A stretch of 64,000 nucleotides of DNA from NCBI GenBank assembly GCA_018398815.1, contig JAFLJL010014084.1, positions 1 to 64,000 of the forward strand, given 5' to 3'. The position numbers and the translations under genes are program-made. Below are positions 22,895-33,630 of the stretch, piece after piece. This stretch comes from Conus ventricosus. Lineage: Eukaryota; Mollusca; Gastropoda; Neogastropoda; Conidae. Below the pieces are notes generated by a model. The model had not been told where the DNA came from. It searched no databases and saw only the letters and a list, made by a program, of their open reading frames with translations. Numbering within the stretch: the first letter of the stretch is position 1; the number at the start of each line of letters is the position of its first letter.

Positions 22895-22958
22895 TTAGTT
22901 CTGGCCGTGTTTGGATCTCCTGGCAAGCGCATCGAGTATTTTCTAGATACGCATTTAG
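22895..22958 (+). CDS. Candidate micro-exon, unknown protein
   Basis: Preceded by TTGTGTTTTTGCAG, a good acceptor, and followed by TTTAG/GTGTGT, a weaker donor. The 64 bases are open and translate to a non-repetitive segment that includes VFGSPGKRIEYFLDTHL. A recursive-splice-like motif lies 75 bases downstream on the same strand. No family was recognised, and the exon could easily be fortuitous. Confidence 0.17.
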
Positions 22959-22984
22959 GTGTGTGTTATGACGTGGCTGTGTTT

Positions 22985-23040
22985 GTCTGTCTGTTTTTGT
23001 TCACAGTTTTGTTTCGCTTTGCTTTGCTTTTAGGTAAGAA
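22985..23040 (+). promoter_or_regulatory. Candidate recursive splice site (ratchet point)
   Basis: A long pyrimidine-rich tract (TTTCGCTTTGCTTTGCTTTT) ends in AG directly fused to GTAAGAA, so a 3' splice site and a 5' splice site share the point 23033/23034. This is the arrangement described for recursive splicing in long introns of flies and vertebrates. Splicing here is inferred from sequence only. Confidence 0.3.
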
Positions 23041-23281
23041 TGTCATCTGAGCTGTGCTAAAAGGAAACGGAAAGATAAGAGAAGGACCATCACTGTCCGC
23101 AGCATCCAACGGTTTTACAACAGAGATATATATACACAGAGAGAGAGTGTGTGTGTGTGCGTGCGCGCGCGCGCGCGCACGTGCACAGTGAGGATGGTTT
23201 GTTTATTTCACGCAGGCGCCAAAGGACTATCTGTACACCTTTTTTTTTTTCTTTTAAAGCTTCGTGTAAAGAGGGAGTCGA

Positions 23282-23313
<32 letters not shown>

Positions 23314-23510
23314 CTCTCTCTCTCTGGTCACGGCATTATGGGAAATGGAGCCGATCCCTCTCCTACCACCTGTACCTTCCCTGGACGAATCAGGTAGCCA
23401 TTAACTGCAAGGTGAACAGAGAGGATTTTCGACCCGTTAATCCCACACCCCATTCCTGCTTGGAACTCAGGACTATCAGGTCCACCACAGCTGAACACCC
23501 CTCGTGAGAG

Positions 23511-23569
<59 letters not shown>

Positions 23570-23590
23570 AAAACAAAGCGTATAAAAGGC
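23041..23590. other. Unique sequence with short microsatellites
   Basis: TG/CG repeat at about 23144-23182, (CT)n at 23281-23325 and (GA)n at 23505-23570, with unique DNA between. No gene was seen. Confidence 0.5.
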
Positions 23591-23685
23591 CGTGACGGAA
23601 CATAAATTCAATTCAAGGCTACCGTAAAAGAACATGTCCCTAAAAGCTTTCGCTATGAGGACGTGAAACTTCAACCATTACGTTA
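23590..23685. mobile_element. Dispersed repeat (family C), copy 2
   Basis: Carries GTGACGG, GGCTACCGTAAAAGAACATG, TCCCTAAAAGCTTTCGCTAT and GAGGACGTGAAACTTCAACC, matching 21900-21995. The two copies lie in the same orientation about 1.7 kb apart. Confidence 0.5.
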
Positions 23686-23980
23686 CAGAAATTCAACCCG
23701 TCACAGTCGTCAAGATGCCGTGACTTTCCTCCTATCTTCCCAGCGCCACCATCCTTGGGGTATGTCCTGATCACAGGTGGGGGGGAGGGGAGGGGGGGGG
23801 GGGTTGGGGCACTCTGTGGCTACCTTTGGACGGGTCTGGCCGGCCCCAGCCTTGACGTAGAGAAGGACCGAGCGACAGGTCAGGGCACGGCGTATAGTAA
23901 CACGACAGAGCGGCCACCCCGGATCGATTGTTTGCTTTGGCTTCTGGGCACTCGGATGGCTGACTCCGTCCCCCCCCCCT
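23686..23980. other. Unique spacer
   Basis: Unique sequence with G-rich runs at 23779-23803. Nothing was recognised. Confidence 0.4.
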
Positions 23981-23981
23981 C

Positions 23982-24047
<66 letters not shown>

Positions 24048-24146
24048 GTCTCTCTCCTCTCTCTCTCTTGCTGTCCCTGTCTGTCTCTCTCGTCTGCGCT
24101 CGCTCTGCTTGTCTCTCCTCTCTCTCTCTCTCTCCTCTGTCTCTCG

Positions 24147-24204
<58 letters not shown>

Positions 24205-24273
24205 GTCACTCTCTCACTGTTTCTCACTCTCATTCCCTGGCTGCCCTCTGTCTTTCACTTTCTCGTTCTCTCT

Positions 24274-24344
<71 letters not shown>

Positions 24345-24475
24345 CCTCCCTTCCTCCCTCCCTCCCCAACTTTGTCTTGACCAACGGTCGGTCCTTCTCG
24401 CCAGCCCCCCTCCCCCCCCCCCCCCCCCCCCCCCAGTCTAGACTGCTGGGTAAACGCCCGCTGCTATTATAACGG
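23981..24475. repeat. (CT)n, (TA)n, (CT)n, poly-C compound repeat
   Basis: CT repeats at 23985-24180, a perfect TA repeat of about 25 bases at 24180-24204, CT repeats at 24274-24345, TCCC repeats, then poly-C at 24412-24434. Frames across it are repeat-encoded. Confidence 0.92.
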
Positions 24476-24939
24476 CTACCCCCCCCCCCCTCCCCCTCCT
24501 TTTGCCACAAGGGAATCTTTGTGCTGTCCTTAATTTCGGGACATTGAAAGCTCCGGCGTTGAAGTCGTAGTGAGGGAGGGAAAATATTCCCAGTCTTGGA
24601 TTTATTGGGACTTTTTATGTTGTTGTTGTTGTTTTTACAGGGCAGTGTTTTGCGGTCTTTTGGAGTGGTGGTGGCTTTGTTGTGTGTCGGCTGACCCGGG
24701 TGTTTGGGGGTTGTCGTGGGCTGTGTTTGCACTGGCTCTCGTCCTTTTCTTCTTGTTGATACACGGGTTCTCGGCTGGTTGGGGTGGTCGTATCTCTATC
24801 TCTCTTGGCTGCGGTCTGCCACTTTGTCCAGTGCCCCCCCCCCCCCCCCCACTCTGGTCTGTTATGAAGAAAAGGCAGCACAGACGACTCCCCTGCCTTC
24901 CAGTCTCCTGCCCAAAGCCCTACCCCATCATGGCTCAGA
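24476..24939. other. Unique spacer
   Basis: Unique sequence with short C runs at about 24479-24490 and 24834-24850 and a GTT repeat near 24619. No gene was recognised. Confidence 0.45.
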
Positions 24940-24987
24940 CACACACAAACACTCACGTGCGCGCGCGCGCGCACACACATCACACAC

Positions 24988-25018
<31 letters not shown>

Positions 25019-25119
25019 CACACACACACACACACACATACACAAAACACACACACACACACACACATCGGCCCCAATTTGAATATGCCCGTTAGCCGCG
25101 ATTACGGAGCCGAAAAGAG

Positions 25120-25160
<41 letters not shown>

Positions 25161-25169
25161 TCTCTCGTC

Positions 25170-25240
<71 letters not shown>

Positions 25241-25366
25241 ACACACACACACAACACACACACACACACACACACAACACAACACACACACACACCCTGA
25301 TGCACGCGCGCGTGTGCATGCACGCACGCGAAACACACACACACACACACACCCACACACACACCA

Positions 25367-25400
<34 letters not shown>

Positions 25401-25432
25401 ACACACACACACACACCACACACACCACACAG
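24940..25432. repeat. Compound (CA)n-(TG)n-(CT)n-(CA)n microsatellite
   Basis: CA at 24940-25068, a 50-base unique insert, TG at 25122-25158, CT at 25158-25240 and CA with CG interruptions at 25240-25432. The TG block opposing the CA blocks makes the two arms partly self-complementary. Confidence 0.92.
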
Positions 25433-25447
25433 GAACGCATTTTTCCT

Positions 25448-25502
25448 CCCGTTTCAACCCATAATACGCATTTTCCCTATCCGTATTATGGGTTGAAACG
25501 GG
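25448..25502. repeat. Perfect inverted repeat, 21-base arms, 13-base loop
   Basis: The left arm at 25448-25468 (CCCGTTTCAACCCATAATAC plus G) is the exact reverse complement of 25482-25502. The loop holds CATTTTCCC, which also occurs just outside the left arm, interrupted by CT, and reversed outside the right arm. It could be a small palindromic transposon end, a structured RNA hairpin or a foldback artefact of library preparation. Confidence 0.9.
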
Positions 25503-25504
25503 AA

Positions 25505-26650
25505 AATGGGTGAGGTGTGGGATTTTGAATGGTTGGTAGGTCAGGCGTTTTTATTCCCCCCCCCCCCCCCCCCCCCCGCTCTCTAAAGTATGTTCCTAGC
25601 AGGGAACTGAAAAAAAAACAGTCGCGGGCATTGCTTGTCGCTGGGTCCAGGACATGGAGTGATTTCTCCTCGTCGTCTCTCCCAGTGGTGTGGGCTCTCC
25701 AGTCACCGTGCTCACTGGATCACGGTCCGCGCTGTGCGTGGGACAGGACGTCTTGGAATGGTGCGTGATCCAAGAACACTTCTGAAAGAACCAGGAAACG
25801 AAACCCGCTAACAGGGAACATGCCTTTAGTCAGCCAGGCTGGATGATTCAGATGAATCTTTCCAACCCTGGTGTGATTTACTTGAGAATTAGTCAACAGA
25901 TCTGGTAGGCGTTCTGGTTTTATGAGTGATGGGTCAACCAGGGTAGTGTTACGGTTGTGTTAATTGCTGGAGAGAAAAAAATGAAACAACAACATGCCAC
26001 GGAATCGACAGGTACCCGAAGTCACGAAAGCAAGCCAGTGCATTCTTGGCGTGTCAGCGAGTTGTGGCTCTTTGCGTGCTGAACAGTCCCTGTGAAAACG
26101 TCGAGCAGGTTCCTCAGGTTGCCAAGAACGTTTTGCTGTCGCAGTGATTTCTGGGAGGCAGCTTAATGACTGTGCGGCATGGCATTTTTCTGTTGGGTTT
26201 TGAGGTCAAGGGGTCAGAGACCATCAGCACGTGAAAGGGGTCTAAAAAAAAAAAAAGGTATGGCAAAGGGTTGTGGAAGCATCTTAAACGACAAAGTTCT
26301 CCTTTGCAGTTGGTTTGTCAGTCTAAATACAGAGCAGAGGAGGCTCTTTCATGGGAGTAATTCATTATTTTGCATCGTAAATTTAAAAACATTAACAAAA
26401 AGAAAAGAAAAAAAAAAAGAAGAACTAAATGAAGTTATACGCAACACATGATAAATGCACAGTGTATGTTAAGTGCAAAAAGTGAACTTGTACTTCTTGA
26501 ATGTTTTTAAAGATGGAAGTAAAGTTAAATGCATAGTTTGTATGTTGTGGTTTGCATTGATGATGGTATTCAGAACAATTATATGGCACACGTTTTCAGC
26601 TTTGCGGTTACTGGAATATATTGCAGAATGCACCGGATTCCTTTTATTAA
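25505..26650. other. Unique sequence, no gene recognised
   Basis: One of the longer low-repeat stretches, with a poly-C at about 25557-25577 and A-rich patches near 26247 and 26400. No coding segment was supported. Confidence 0.45.
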
Positions 26651-26654
26651 CATT

Positions 26655-27175
26655 GAAGTGGGGTGGTTACCCTGTCTGTGCATGTATCCCTTGTTTTCCC
26701 TACCTCACTGTCCTGGCACTGTTACCCTGTCTGTGCGTATTTTTCCCTTGTTTCCCCTACCTCACTGTCCTGGCACTGTTACCCTGTCTGTGCGTATTTC
26801 CCTTGTTTCCCCTACCTCACTGTCCTGGGACTGTTACCCTGTCTGTGCGTATTTCCCTTGTTCCCCCTACCTCCTCACTGTCCTGGGACTGTTACCCTGT
26901 CTGTGCGTATTTCCCTTGTTCCCCCTACCTCCTCACTGTCCTGGGACTGTTACCCTGTCTGTGCGTATTTCCCTTGTTCCCCCTACCTCCTCACTGTCCT
27001 GGGACTGTTACCCTGTCTTTGCGTATTTCCCTTGTTCCCCTACCTCACTGTCCTGGTGCGGTTATCCTGTCTGTAGACGTATCCCTTGTTCCCCTACCTC
27101 ACTGGGCTGGGACTGTTACCCTGTCTATACATATATCCTCTGTTCCTCATTGTCACTGTCTTAGTATGGTTAACC
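26655..27175. repeat. ~55-58-bp minisatellite, 9 copies
   Basis: Unit blocks are TACCCTGTCTGTGCGTATTT, CCCTTGTTCCCCCTACCTCC and TCACTGTCCTGGGACTG. Units start near 26668, 26723, 26781, 26836, 26894, 26950, 27008, 27063 and 27117. All three plus frames stay open and give leucine-rich peptides that look like membrane protein, but this follows from the unit lacking stops. Outer copies are diverged and inner copies identical. Confidence 0.93.
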
Positions 27176-28215
27176 TGCCCTTTTGTCTTGAACGAGAGCT
27201 TAGCTTAAGTGTCATCAGGCTTTAATCCTCAGTTAACTCAAATGAGCATGCGCGGTCAGCTGGCACGTGCGCACGCACACACTCAAAGCGCATGCACGGG
27301 TGTGCTTACACGCACTGTGGCACGCATGGAGGCAGAGAAACGGAGAGAGGGGTGGAGATTTGAAACGGAGACCATCCGAGCATTTCCTAATGAGTGACGC
27401 CCGGCTCCGTGTCCGGTAGTGTCGACACACAACAGGTCAAGAGTTCGAGGTCACAGGAAAGGTCAAGTCGTAACAACCAACTTGGAAAAGTTGAAAATCG
27501 CCCTGGCTCTTTAGCAGGTGGGGAGGAGGGGAGGGGGGGGGGGTGAAATTGAATGTGAAAAGATTTCATCCTGGAATTTGGGGAGTCGGGAATTATTTCA
27601 GTGTAACAGGTCAGCAAAAAAAAAATATAGCAGAACGCTGCATGACTTGTGTGCACTCCTTGTGTTTGTACGCCGTTGGTAGGGATCTGGGATTTTGGAG
27701 TGTTAAGTCCAGCAGACGACAGGAAAAAGAAGGGTCATGTGGACCTTGCTTGCATAGGGAAAAGAAACGGGACAACTAGAGACCTGCCTGACAGGTGTGG
27801 TACGGTCAAGGGTTGGACTGTGCGATGATAATGTATGGTTTGGTACCACTGGCTGACCTGAGGAGAAAGGCCAGGGGCAGCTTGGAGTGTAATAGAGAAG
27901 ATAATATATAGCGGTTTGGGGCCTCGACTGGAACCGTGGACTCGAACCACACCGTTCCCGATGCTGGTGGCAGGGGTGGCCCACACCTCGCCGCCTCTCC
28001 TTTATCGTAGCCGGTGATGCCGATGTTGATGTTGATGATGATAGTGTGATGATGATGACGGTGAGGTGTGGTGTTCATTGACAGCGGACAGACGTCTTGG
28101 AAGCCCAGTCGCCGTCCGGCCTCCACTTGGCGCCTTTCAGGTCGTGTTGTCAGGGTAACCAGATTAGTGGTTTGAGGTGGCCTACACCGACTTGTGTGCT
28201 TGTATACGTTTGGCT
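27176..28215. other. Unique sequence with a B-box hairpin
   Basis: Mostly unique. At 27930-27958, on the minus strand, GGTTCGAGTCC (a perfect Pol III B-box match) lies in the loop of a hairpin formed by GGAAC and GTTCC arms. No box A or full tRNA shape surrounds it, so it may be a decayed tRNA-derived repeat. A GAT/GTT trinucleotide patch is near 28020-28060. Confidence 0.4.
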
Positions 28216-28227
28216 GGGCTGGCTGTC

Positions 28228-28260
<33 letters not shown>

Positions 28261-28443
28261 CTCTCTCTTCTCTCTCTCTCTCTCTCTCTCTCTCCTCCTC
28301 TCTCTCTCCTCTCCCCCCCCCCCCCCCCCCCCCCTACCACTCTCGTCCCCCTGCCCCGTCTCTATCTCTCTCCCTCTGTCTCTCTCTCTCTTGCTGTCTG
28401 TCTCACTCTCCCCACTCTTTATGTTTCTGTCTCCCTCTCTCTC

Positions 28444-28479
<36 letters not shown>

Positions 28480-28608
28480 TCTCTCATCTCTCTCCTTTCT
28501 CCTCTCTCTGTCATCTCTCTCTCTGAATCTCTTATCCCCCCCCCCTCTCTCTCCCCCCTCCCCCCCCCCCCCCCCCCCACTCCCCCCCCCCCTCGCTGTC
28601 TGTCTCAC

Positions 28609-28650
<42 letters not shown>

Positions 28651-28735
28651 CCTCTCCTCTCCTCTCCCTCACTCTCTGTGAATCTCTTTATGCCCCCCCC
28701 CCCTCTCTCTCTCTCTGTATGTCTGTGTCTCGGAA
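28216..28735. repeat. (CT)n with poly-C runs
   Basis: CT repeats broken by C runs at about 28312-28334 and 28560-28592. Not coding. Confidence 0.9.
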
Positions 28736-29197
28736 CCCTTTACTTGCCACACACAAGCAGTGCCTGCGCGCGTGTGCATGCATGTTGCGGGAAAGGACCC
28801 CAACAGTGTGTTGCTGGGAACTAGGGTCTCTTCGTTACTCACAGCTGATACAGGCTCTCTCTGCCTCCTCTCTGCCCTGCCGTCTGTCTTTCTGTTCACT
28901 GTTTTCGTTTTCTGCCACTCTTTGTTTCTGCCTCCCCCCCCCCCCCCCCCCCCCCCAGCTAAGACAATGGATAGACGACAAACTCAGGCATATGTTCTGG
29001 GTCACTAGTGACAATAATGATTTGTGCTCGTAAAAAGAACAAAAGCAAACAAAGGAAGAGACAAAACTTTTGCATAAAGAAAAAAAGAAGAAGAAGAAAA
29101 GAAAAACAAAAAGAAAAAAAGCAAAACATGTATCTCTCCTGGATTTGCTTTTCAGACAATCGATTTGTATCTGTCTGCATCCCTGGGTCTCTTTGTT
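28736..29197. other. Unique spacer, poly-C and A-rich patch
   Basis: Unique sequence with poly-C at about 28935-28957 and an AAG-rich block at 29035-29130. No gene was recognised. Confidence 0.45.
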
Positions 29198-29606
29198 CAC
29201 TTCTTGTCACTGTCTGTCTGTCTCCATCCGTTTGTCTCGTCCTTTCTCGCTGTCTGTCTGTCTTCATCCATCTGTCTCGTCCTTTCTCGCTGTCTCTCTT
29301 CATCCATCTGTCTCTCTTCATCCATCTGTCTCGTCCTTTCTCGCTGTCTGTCTGTCTTCATCCATCTGTCTCGTCCTTTCTCGCTGTCTGTATGTCTGTC
29401 TTCATCCATCTGTCTTGTCCTTTCTCACTGTCTTGTCAGTCTTCATCCATCTGTCTTGTCCTTTCTCGCTGTCGCTGTCTTGTCTGTCTTCATCCATCTG
29501 TCTTGTCCTTTCTTGCTGTCTGTCTTCATCCATCTGTCTTGTCCTTTCTTGCTGTCTGTCTTCATCCATATGTCTTGTCCTTTCTCGCTGTCTGTCCGTC
29601 TTCAAA
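29198..29606. repeat. ~36-bp pyrimidine-rich minisatellite, about 10 units
   Basis: The unit runs GTCTGTCTTCATCCATCTGT, then CTCGTCCTTTCTCGCT. TCTCGTCC and TCTTGTCC variants occupy the left and right halves. GTCT slippage varies unit length. Frames are Ser/Leu/Val-rich noise. Confidence 0.92.
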
Positions 29607-29885
29607 GTTTTCAAAGTAATTTGTACTAGAATCTGTTTTTACCATAGGTAATCTAAGATCAGGTCCGATGAGTCAGGTTTCAAAGTAATTCGTGTTAGAT
29701 AGAATCTGTTTTTACCATAGGTAATCTAAGATCAGATCCGATGAGTCAGGTTTCAAAGTAATTCGTGTTAGATAGAATCTGTTTTTACCATAGGTAATCT
29801 AAGATCAGATCCGATGAGTCAGGTTTCAAAGTAATTCGTGTTGGATAGAATCTGTTTTTACCATAGGTAATCTAAGATCAGATGG
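29607..29885. repeat. ~72-bp minisatellite, about 4 copies
   Basis: The unit runs TTTCAAAGTAATTCGTGTTA, GATAGAATCTGTTTTTACC, ATAGGTAATCTAAGATCAG and ATCCGATGAGTCAGG. Starts are near 29608, 29678, 29750 and 29823. The last unit recombines into the next array: TAATCTAAGATC is shared at the join. Confidence 0.93.
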
Positions 29886-30335
29886 TGACTACCTAGAAGA
29901 AGCCGGTGCGGTAGAATCTGTTTTTACCGTAGGTAATCTAAGATCTGATGGTGACTAGCTAGAAGAAGCCGGTGCGGTGTGATTGGTGACTACCTAGAAG
30001 AAGCCGGTGCGGTGTGATTGGTGACTACCTAGAAGAAGCCGGTGCGGTGTGATTGGTGACTACCTAGAAGAAGCCGGTGCGGTGTGATTGGTGACTACCT
30101 AGAAGCAGCCGGTGCGGTGTGATTGGTGACTACCTTGAAGAAGCCGGTGCGGTGTGATTGGTGACTACCTAGAAGAAGCCGGTGCGGTGTGATTGGTGAC
30201 TACCTAGAAGAAGCCGGTGCGGTGTGATTGGTGACTACCTAGAAGAAGCCGGTGCGGTGTGATTGGTGACTACCTAGAAGAAGCCGGTGCGGTGTGATTG
30301 GTGACTACCTAGAAGAGGCTGGTGCAGTGTGATTG
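29880..30335. repeat. 35-bp minisatellite, about 12 copies
   Basis: The unit runs GTGACTACCTAGAAGAAGCC, then GGTGCGGTGTGATTG. Eleven units follow from 29951 at an exact 35-base step, with a first unit at 29884 separated by a returned piece of the 72-bp unit. Only three or four base changes are seen in the whole array. Confidence 0.96.
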
Positions 30336-31020
30336 CAGGCGAAACCGAAACGAGTCCCCTTCAACACCACCACCACCACCACCCTTCCCTACCCCCTACA
30401 TCTGCTTTCACGGAAATGTAGAAATGCGTGCACAATGTCTTGTAGAAAGTACGGTGCTGTTTGTTGGGAAGCGCACCAATAGCAGAGTGAGGGTAAACAG
30501 GGTCTGGGTCCCTGGGTCGGTGCTCAGGCTCGGTGCTGGCCCTGAACTGTGGGCTGTGAGATGGCACGACCCCCTGATGGACGCCGTTGAGGACACAAGG
30601 GCAGGTCAGTCAGTCACCGTTCTCCATCCTGCCAGGAAGACTTGGCAGGGACTTGGCCGCGATGGTCAACACATAGTGGTCAGTGCACGGAGAGGTCGGT
30701 GGATCTAGGTCTGAAATGAAGCTACCCCACTTAGGCCGTCTGTTTCTTCCTGGTGGTTCCGTGTTCCTTGTCTTGTTTGACTGGCGGCGAGGAGCTCAGA
30801 GCAGTATATACACCTCCAAGTTGCGGGCTGCCTTCTGGACCTGCAAGGAGTAGGGTGGTCTGCTGGAAATGAGGGGAAAGTCTTGTCTAGGGAACCCTCT
30901 GTGCCACAGGGAGGCTGCTGTGCTCCGAATGGCCAGGTCGGTGTGTAGCAAGGATGGGCTAGCTCCAGCTGTTGTGTAGATTCTTGCCCAGTGAAGGTTG
31001 ATCATTTCCATACTGTGAGC
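30336..31020. other. Unique sequence, no gene recognised
   Basis: Unique DNA between arrays. An AAGGGCAG/GTCAGT donor-like site is at about 30604, after an open but unrecognised stretch. I do not call an exon because no convincing acceptor precedes it. Confidence 0.45.
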
Positions 31021-31024
31021 CGAG

Positions 31025-32372
31025 CTCAGTCTGTGGGCAGAGTGGAATAGGCCTCGGTCTATGGGCAGAGTGGACTAGGCCTCGGTCTATGGGCAGAGTG
31101 GACTAGGCCTCGGTCTATGGGCAAGTGGAATTAGCCCACAATCTATGGGCAGAGAGGAATTAGCCCACAATCTATGGGCAGAGTGGAATTAACCCACAAT
31201 CTATGGGCAGAGTGGAATAGCCCACAATCTATGGGAAAAGTGAAATAGGCCTCGGTCTATGGGAAGAGTGGAATAGGCCTCGGTCTATGGGAAGAGTGGA
31301 ATAGGCCTCGGTCTATGGGCAGAGTTGAATAGGCCTCGGTCTATGGGAAGAGTGGAATAGGCCTCGGTCTATGGGCAGAGTGGAATAGGCATTGGTCTAT
31401 GGGCAGAGTGAAATAGGCCTCTGTCTATGGGAAGAGTGGAATTAGCCGTCAGTCTATGGGAAGAGTGGAATAGGCCTCGGTCTATGGGAGGAGTGGAATA
31501 GGCCTCGGTCTATGGGAGGAGTGGAATAGGCCTCTGCCTATGGGAGGAGTGGAATAGGCCTCGGTCTATGGGAGGAGTGGAATAGGCCTCTGTCTATGGG
31601 AGGAGTGGAATAGGCCTCGGTCTATGGGAGGAGTGGAATAGGCCTCTGTCTATGGGAGGAGTGGAATAGGCCTCGGCCTATGGGAGGAGTGGAATAGCCC
31701 TGAGTCTGTGGGCAGAGTGGAATAGCCCTCGCGTCTATGGGCAGAGTGGAATAGTCCTTGGTCTATGGGCAGAGTGCAGTAGCCCTCAGTCTATGAGCAG
31801 AGTGGAATAGCTCTCGGGTCTATGGGCAGAGTGGAATAGTCCTTGGTCTATGGGAAGAGTGCAGTAGCCCTCAGTCTGTGGGCAGAGTGGAATAGTCCTT
31901 GGTCTATGGGCAGAGTAGAATAGTCCTTGGTCTATGGGCAGAGTAGAATAGTCCTTGGTCTATGGGCAGAGTAGAATAGTCCTCAGTCTATGGGCAGATT
32001 GCAGTAGTCCTCAGTCTATGAGCAGAGTGCAATAGTCCTCAGTCTATGAGCAGAGTGCAATAGTCCTCAGTCTATGGGCAGAGTGAATAGTCCTCAGTCT
32101 ATGGGCAGAGTGTAATAGTCCTCAGTCTATGGCAGAGTGCAATAGTCCTCAGTCTATGGGCAGATTGCAGTAGTCCTCGTCTATGGGCAGAGTGCAATAG
32201 TCCTCAGTCTATGGGCAGAGTGCAATAGTCCTCAGTCTATGGGCAGAGTGCAATAGTCCTCAGTCTATGGACAGAGTGCAATAGTCCTCAGTCTATGGGC
32301 AGAGTGCAGTAGTCCTCCGTCTATGGGCAGAGTGCAGTAGTCCTTGGTCTATGGACAGAGTGCAGTAGTCCT
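31025..32372. repeat. 28-bp minisatellite, about 48 units, with subtype domains
   Basis: The unit is GTCTATGGGCAGAGTGGAAT plus AGGCCTCG. Variants cluster in order. AGCCCACAA types lie at about 31130-31230, AGGCCTCGG with GGGAAGAG or GGGAGGAG at 31240-31690, AGCCCT and AGTCCTTGG at 31690-31980, and GTGCAATAGTCCTCA at 31980-32370. The sequence is clean, with very few indels. Confidence 0.96.
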
Positions 32373-32520
32373 AGCAGTCCTAAGCTGGTGTCTTCCTGCC
32401 AGCACCCAGTCTTTTCCTGAGGACCAGAGGTCATCTGTTGCCAAGCTGGACATGTGCTACCAGTCCAAGACTGGCGTCGTCCTGCAAGCAAGCCTTTCTT
32501 TCAGCGGGAACATTTCTTTT

Positions 32521-33630
32521 AAGAAAGGCCAGTCTTTGGTAGCTATGGTGACATCTCTGTAAGAAAGGCCAGTCTTTGGTAGCTATGGTGACATCTCTGT
32601 AAGAAAGGCCAGTCTTTGGTAGCTATGGTGACATCTCTGTAAGAAAGGCCTGTCTTTGGTAGCTATGGTGACATCTCTGTAAGAAAGGCCTGTCTTTGGT
32701 AGCTATGGTGACATCTCTGTAAGAAAGGGCAGTCTTTGGTAGCTATGGTAACATCTCTGTAAGAAAGGCCAGTCTTTGGTAGCTATGGTGACATCTCTGT
32801 AAGAAAGGCCAGTCTTTGGTAGCTATGGTGACATCTCTGTAAGAAAGGCCTGTCTTTGGTAGCTATGGTGACATCTCTGTAAGAAAGGCCAGTCTTTGGT
32901 AGCTATGGTAACATCTCTGTAAGAAAGGCCAGTCTTTGGTAGCTATGGTGACATCTCTGTAAGAAAGGCCAGTCTTTGGTAGCTATGGTGACATCTCTGT
33001 AAGAAAGGCCAGTCTTTGGTAGCTATGGTGACATCTCTGTAAGAAAGGCCAGTCTTTGGTAGCTATGGTGACATCTCTGTAAGAAAGGCCTGTCTTTCGT
33101 AGCTATGGTGACATCTCTGTAAGAAAGGCCAGTCTTTGGTAGCTATGGTGACATCTCTGTAAGAAAGGCCTGTCTTTGCTAGCTATGGTGACATCTCTGT
33201 AAGAAAGGCCTGTCTTTGCTAGCTATGGTGACATCTCTGTAAGAAAGGCCTGTCTTTGGTAGCTATGGTAACATCTCTGTAAGAAAGGCCAGTCTTTGGT
33301 AGCTATGGTGACATCTCTGTAAGAAAGGCCAGTCTTTGGTAGCTATGGTACATCTCTGTAAGAAAGGCCAGTCTTTGGTAGCTATGGTAACATCTCTGTA
33401 AGAAAGGCCAGTCTTTGGTAGCTATGGTGACATCTCTGTAAGAAAGGCCGTCTTTGGTAGCTATGGTGACATCTCTGTAAGAAAGGCCTGTCTTTGCTAG
33501 CTATGGTGACATCTCTGTAAGAAAGGCCTGTCTTTGGCTAGCTATGGTGACATCTCTGTAAGAAAGGCCTGTCTTTGCTTGGTACATTCGTAAAGCTGTT
33601 GTAGTGGTGACATCTCTGTAAGAAAGACCG
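32521..33630. repeat. 40-bp minisatellite, about 27 units
   Basis: The unit is AAGAAAGGCCAGTCTTTGGT plus AGCTATGGTGACATCTCTGT, repeating at exactly 40 bases through most of the array. Variants are few: GGCCTG, TTTGCT and GGTAAC. The last two or three units decay near 33570-33690. The immediately preceding sequence (32500-32520) already resembles the unit start. Confidence 0.97.

Noticed and set aside
26473..27225. 250-codon leucine-rich frame resembling a membrane protein
   Set aside because: It is encoded by the ~57-bp minisatellite and is open in all three plus frames, so hydrophobicity is a by-product of the pyrimidine-rich unit.
27461..27480. 18S rRNA 3'-end-like motif AAGTCGTAACAA
   Set aside because: Only about 12 bases match, with no rRNA sequence on either side.
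30322..30708. 128-codon plus frame ending near a CAG/GTCAGT site
   Set aside because: The first third is repeat-derived (CAC repeat), no acceptor is evident and no domain was recognised.
29880..33630. CRISPR-like array
   Set aside because: Repeats are directly contiguous with no unique spacers, and the context is eukaryotic.
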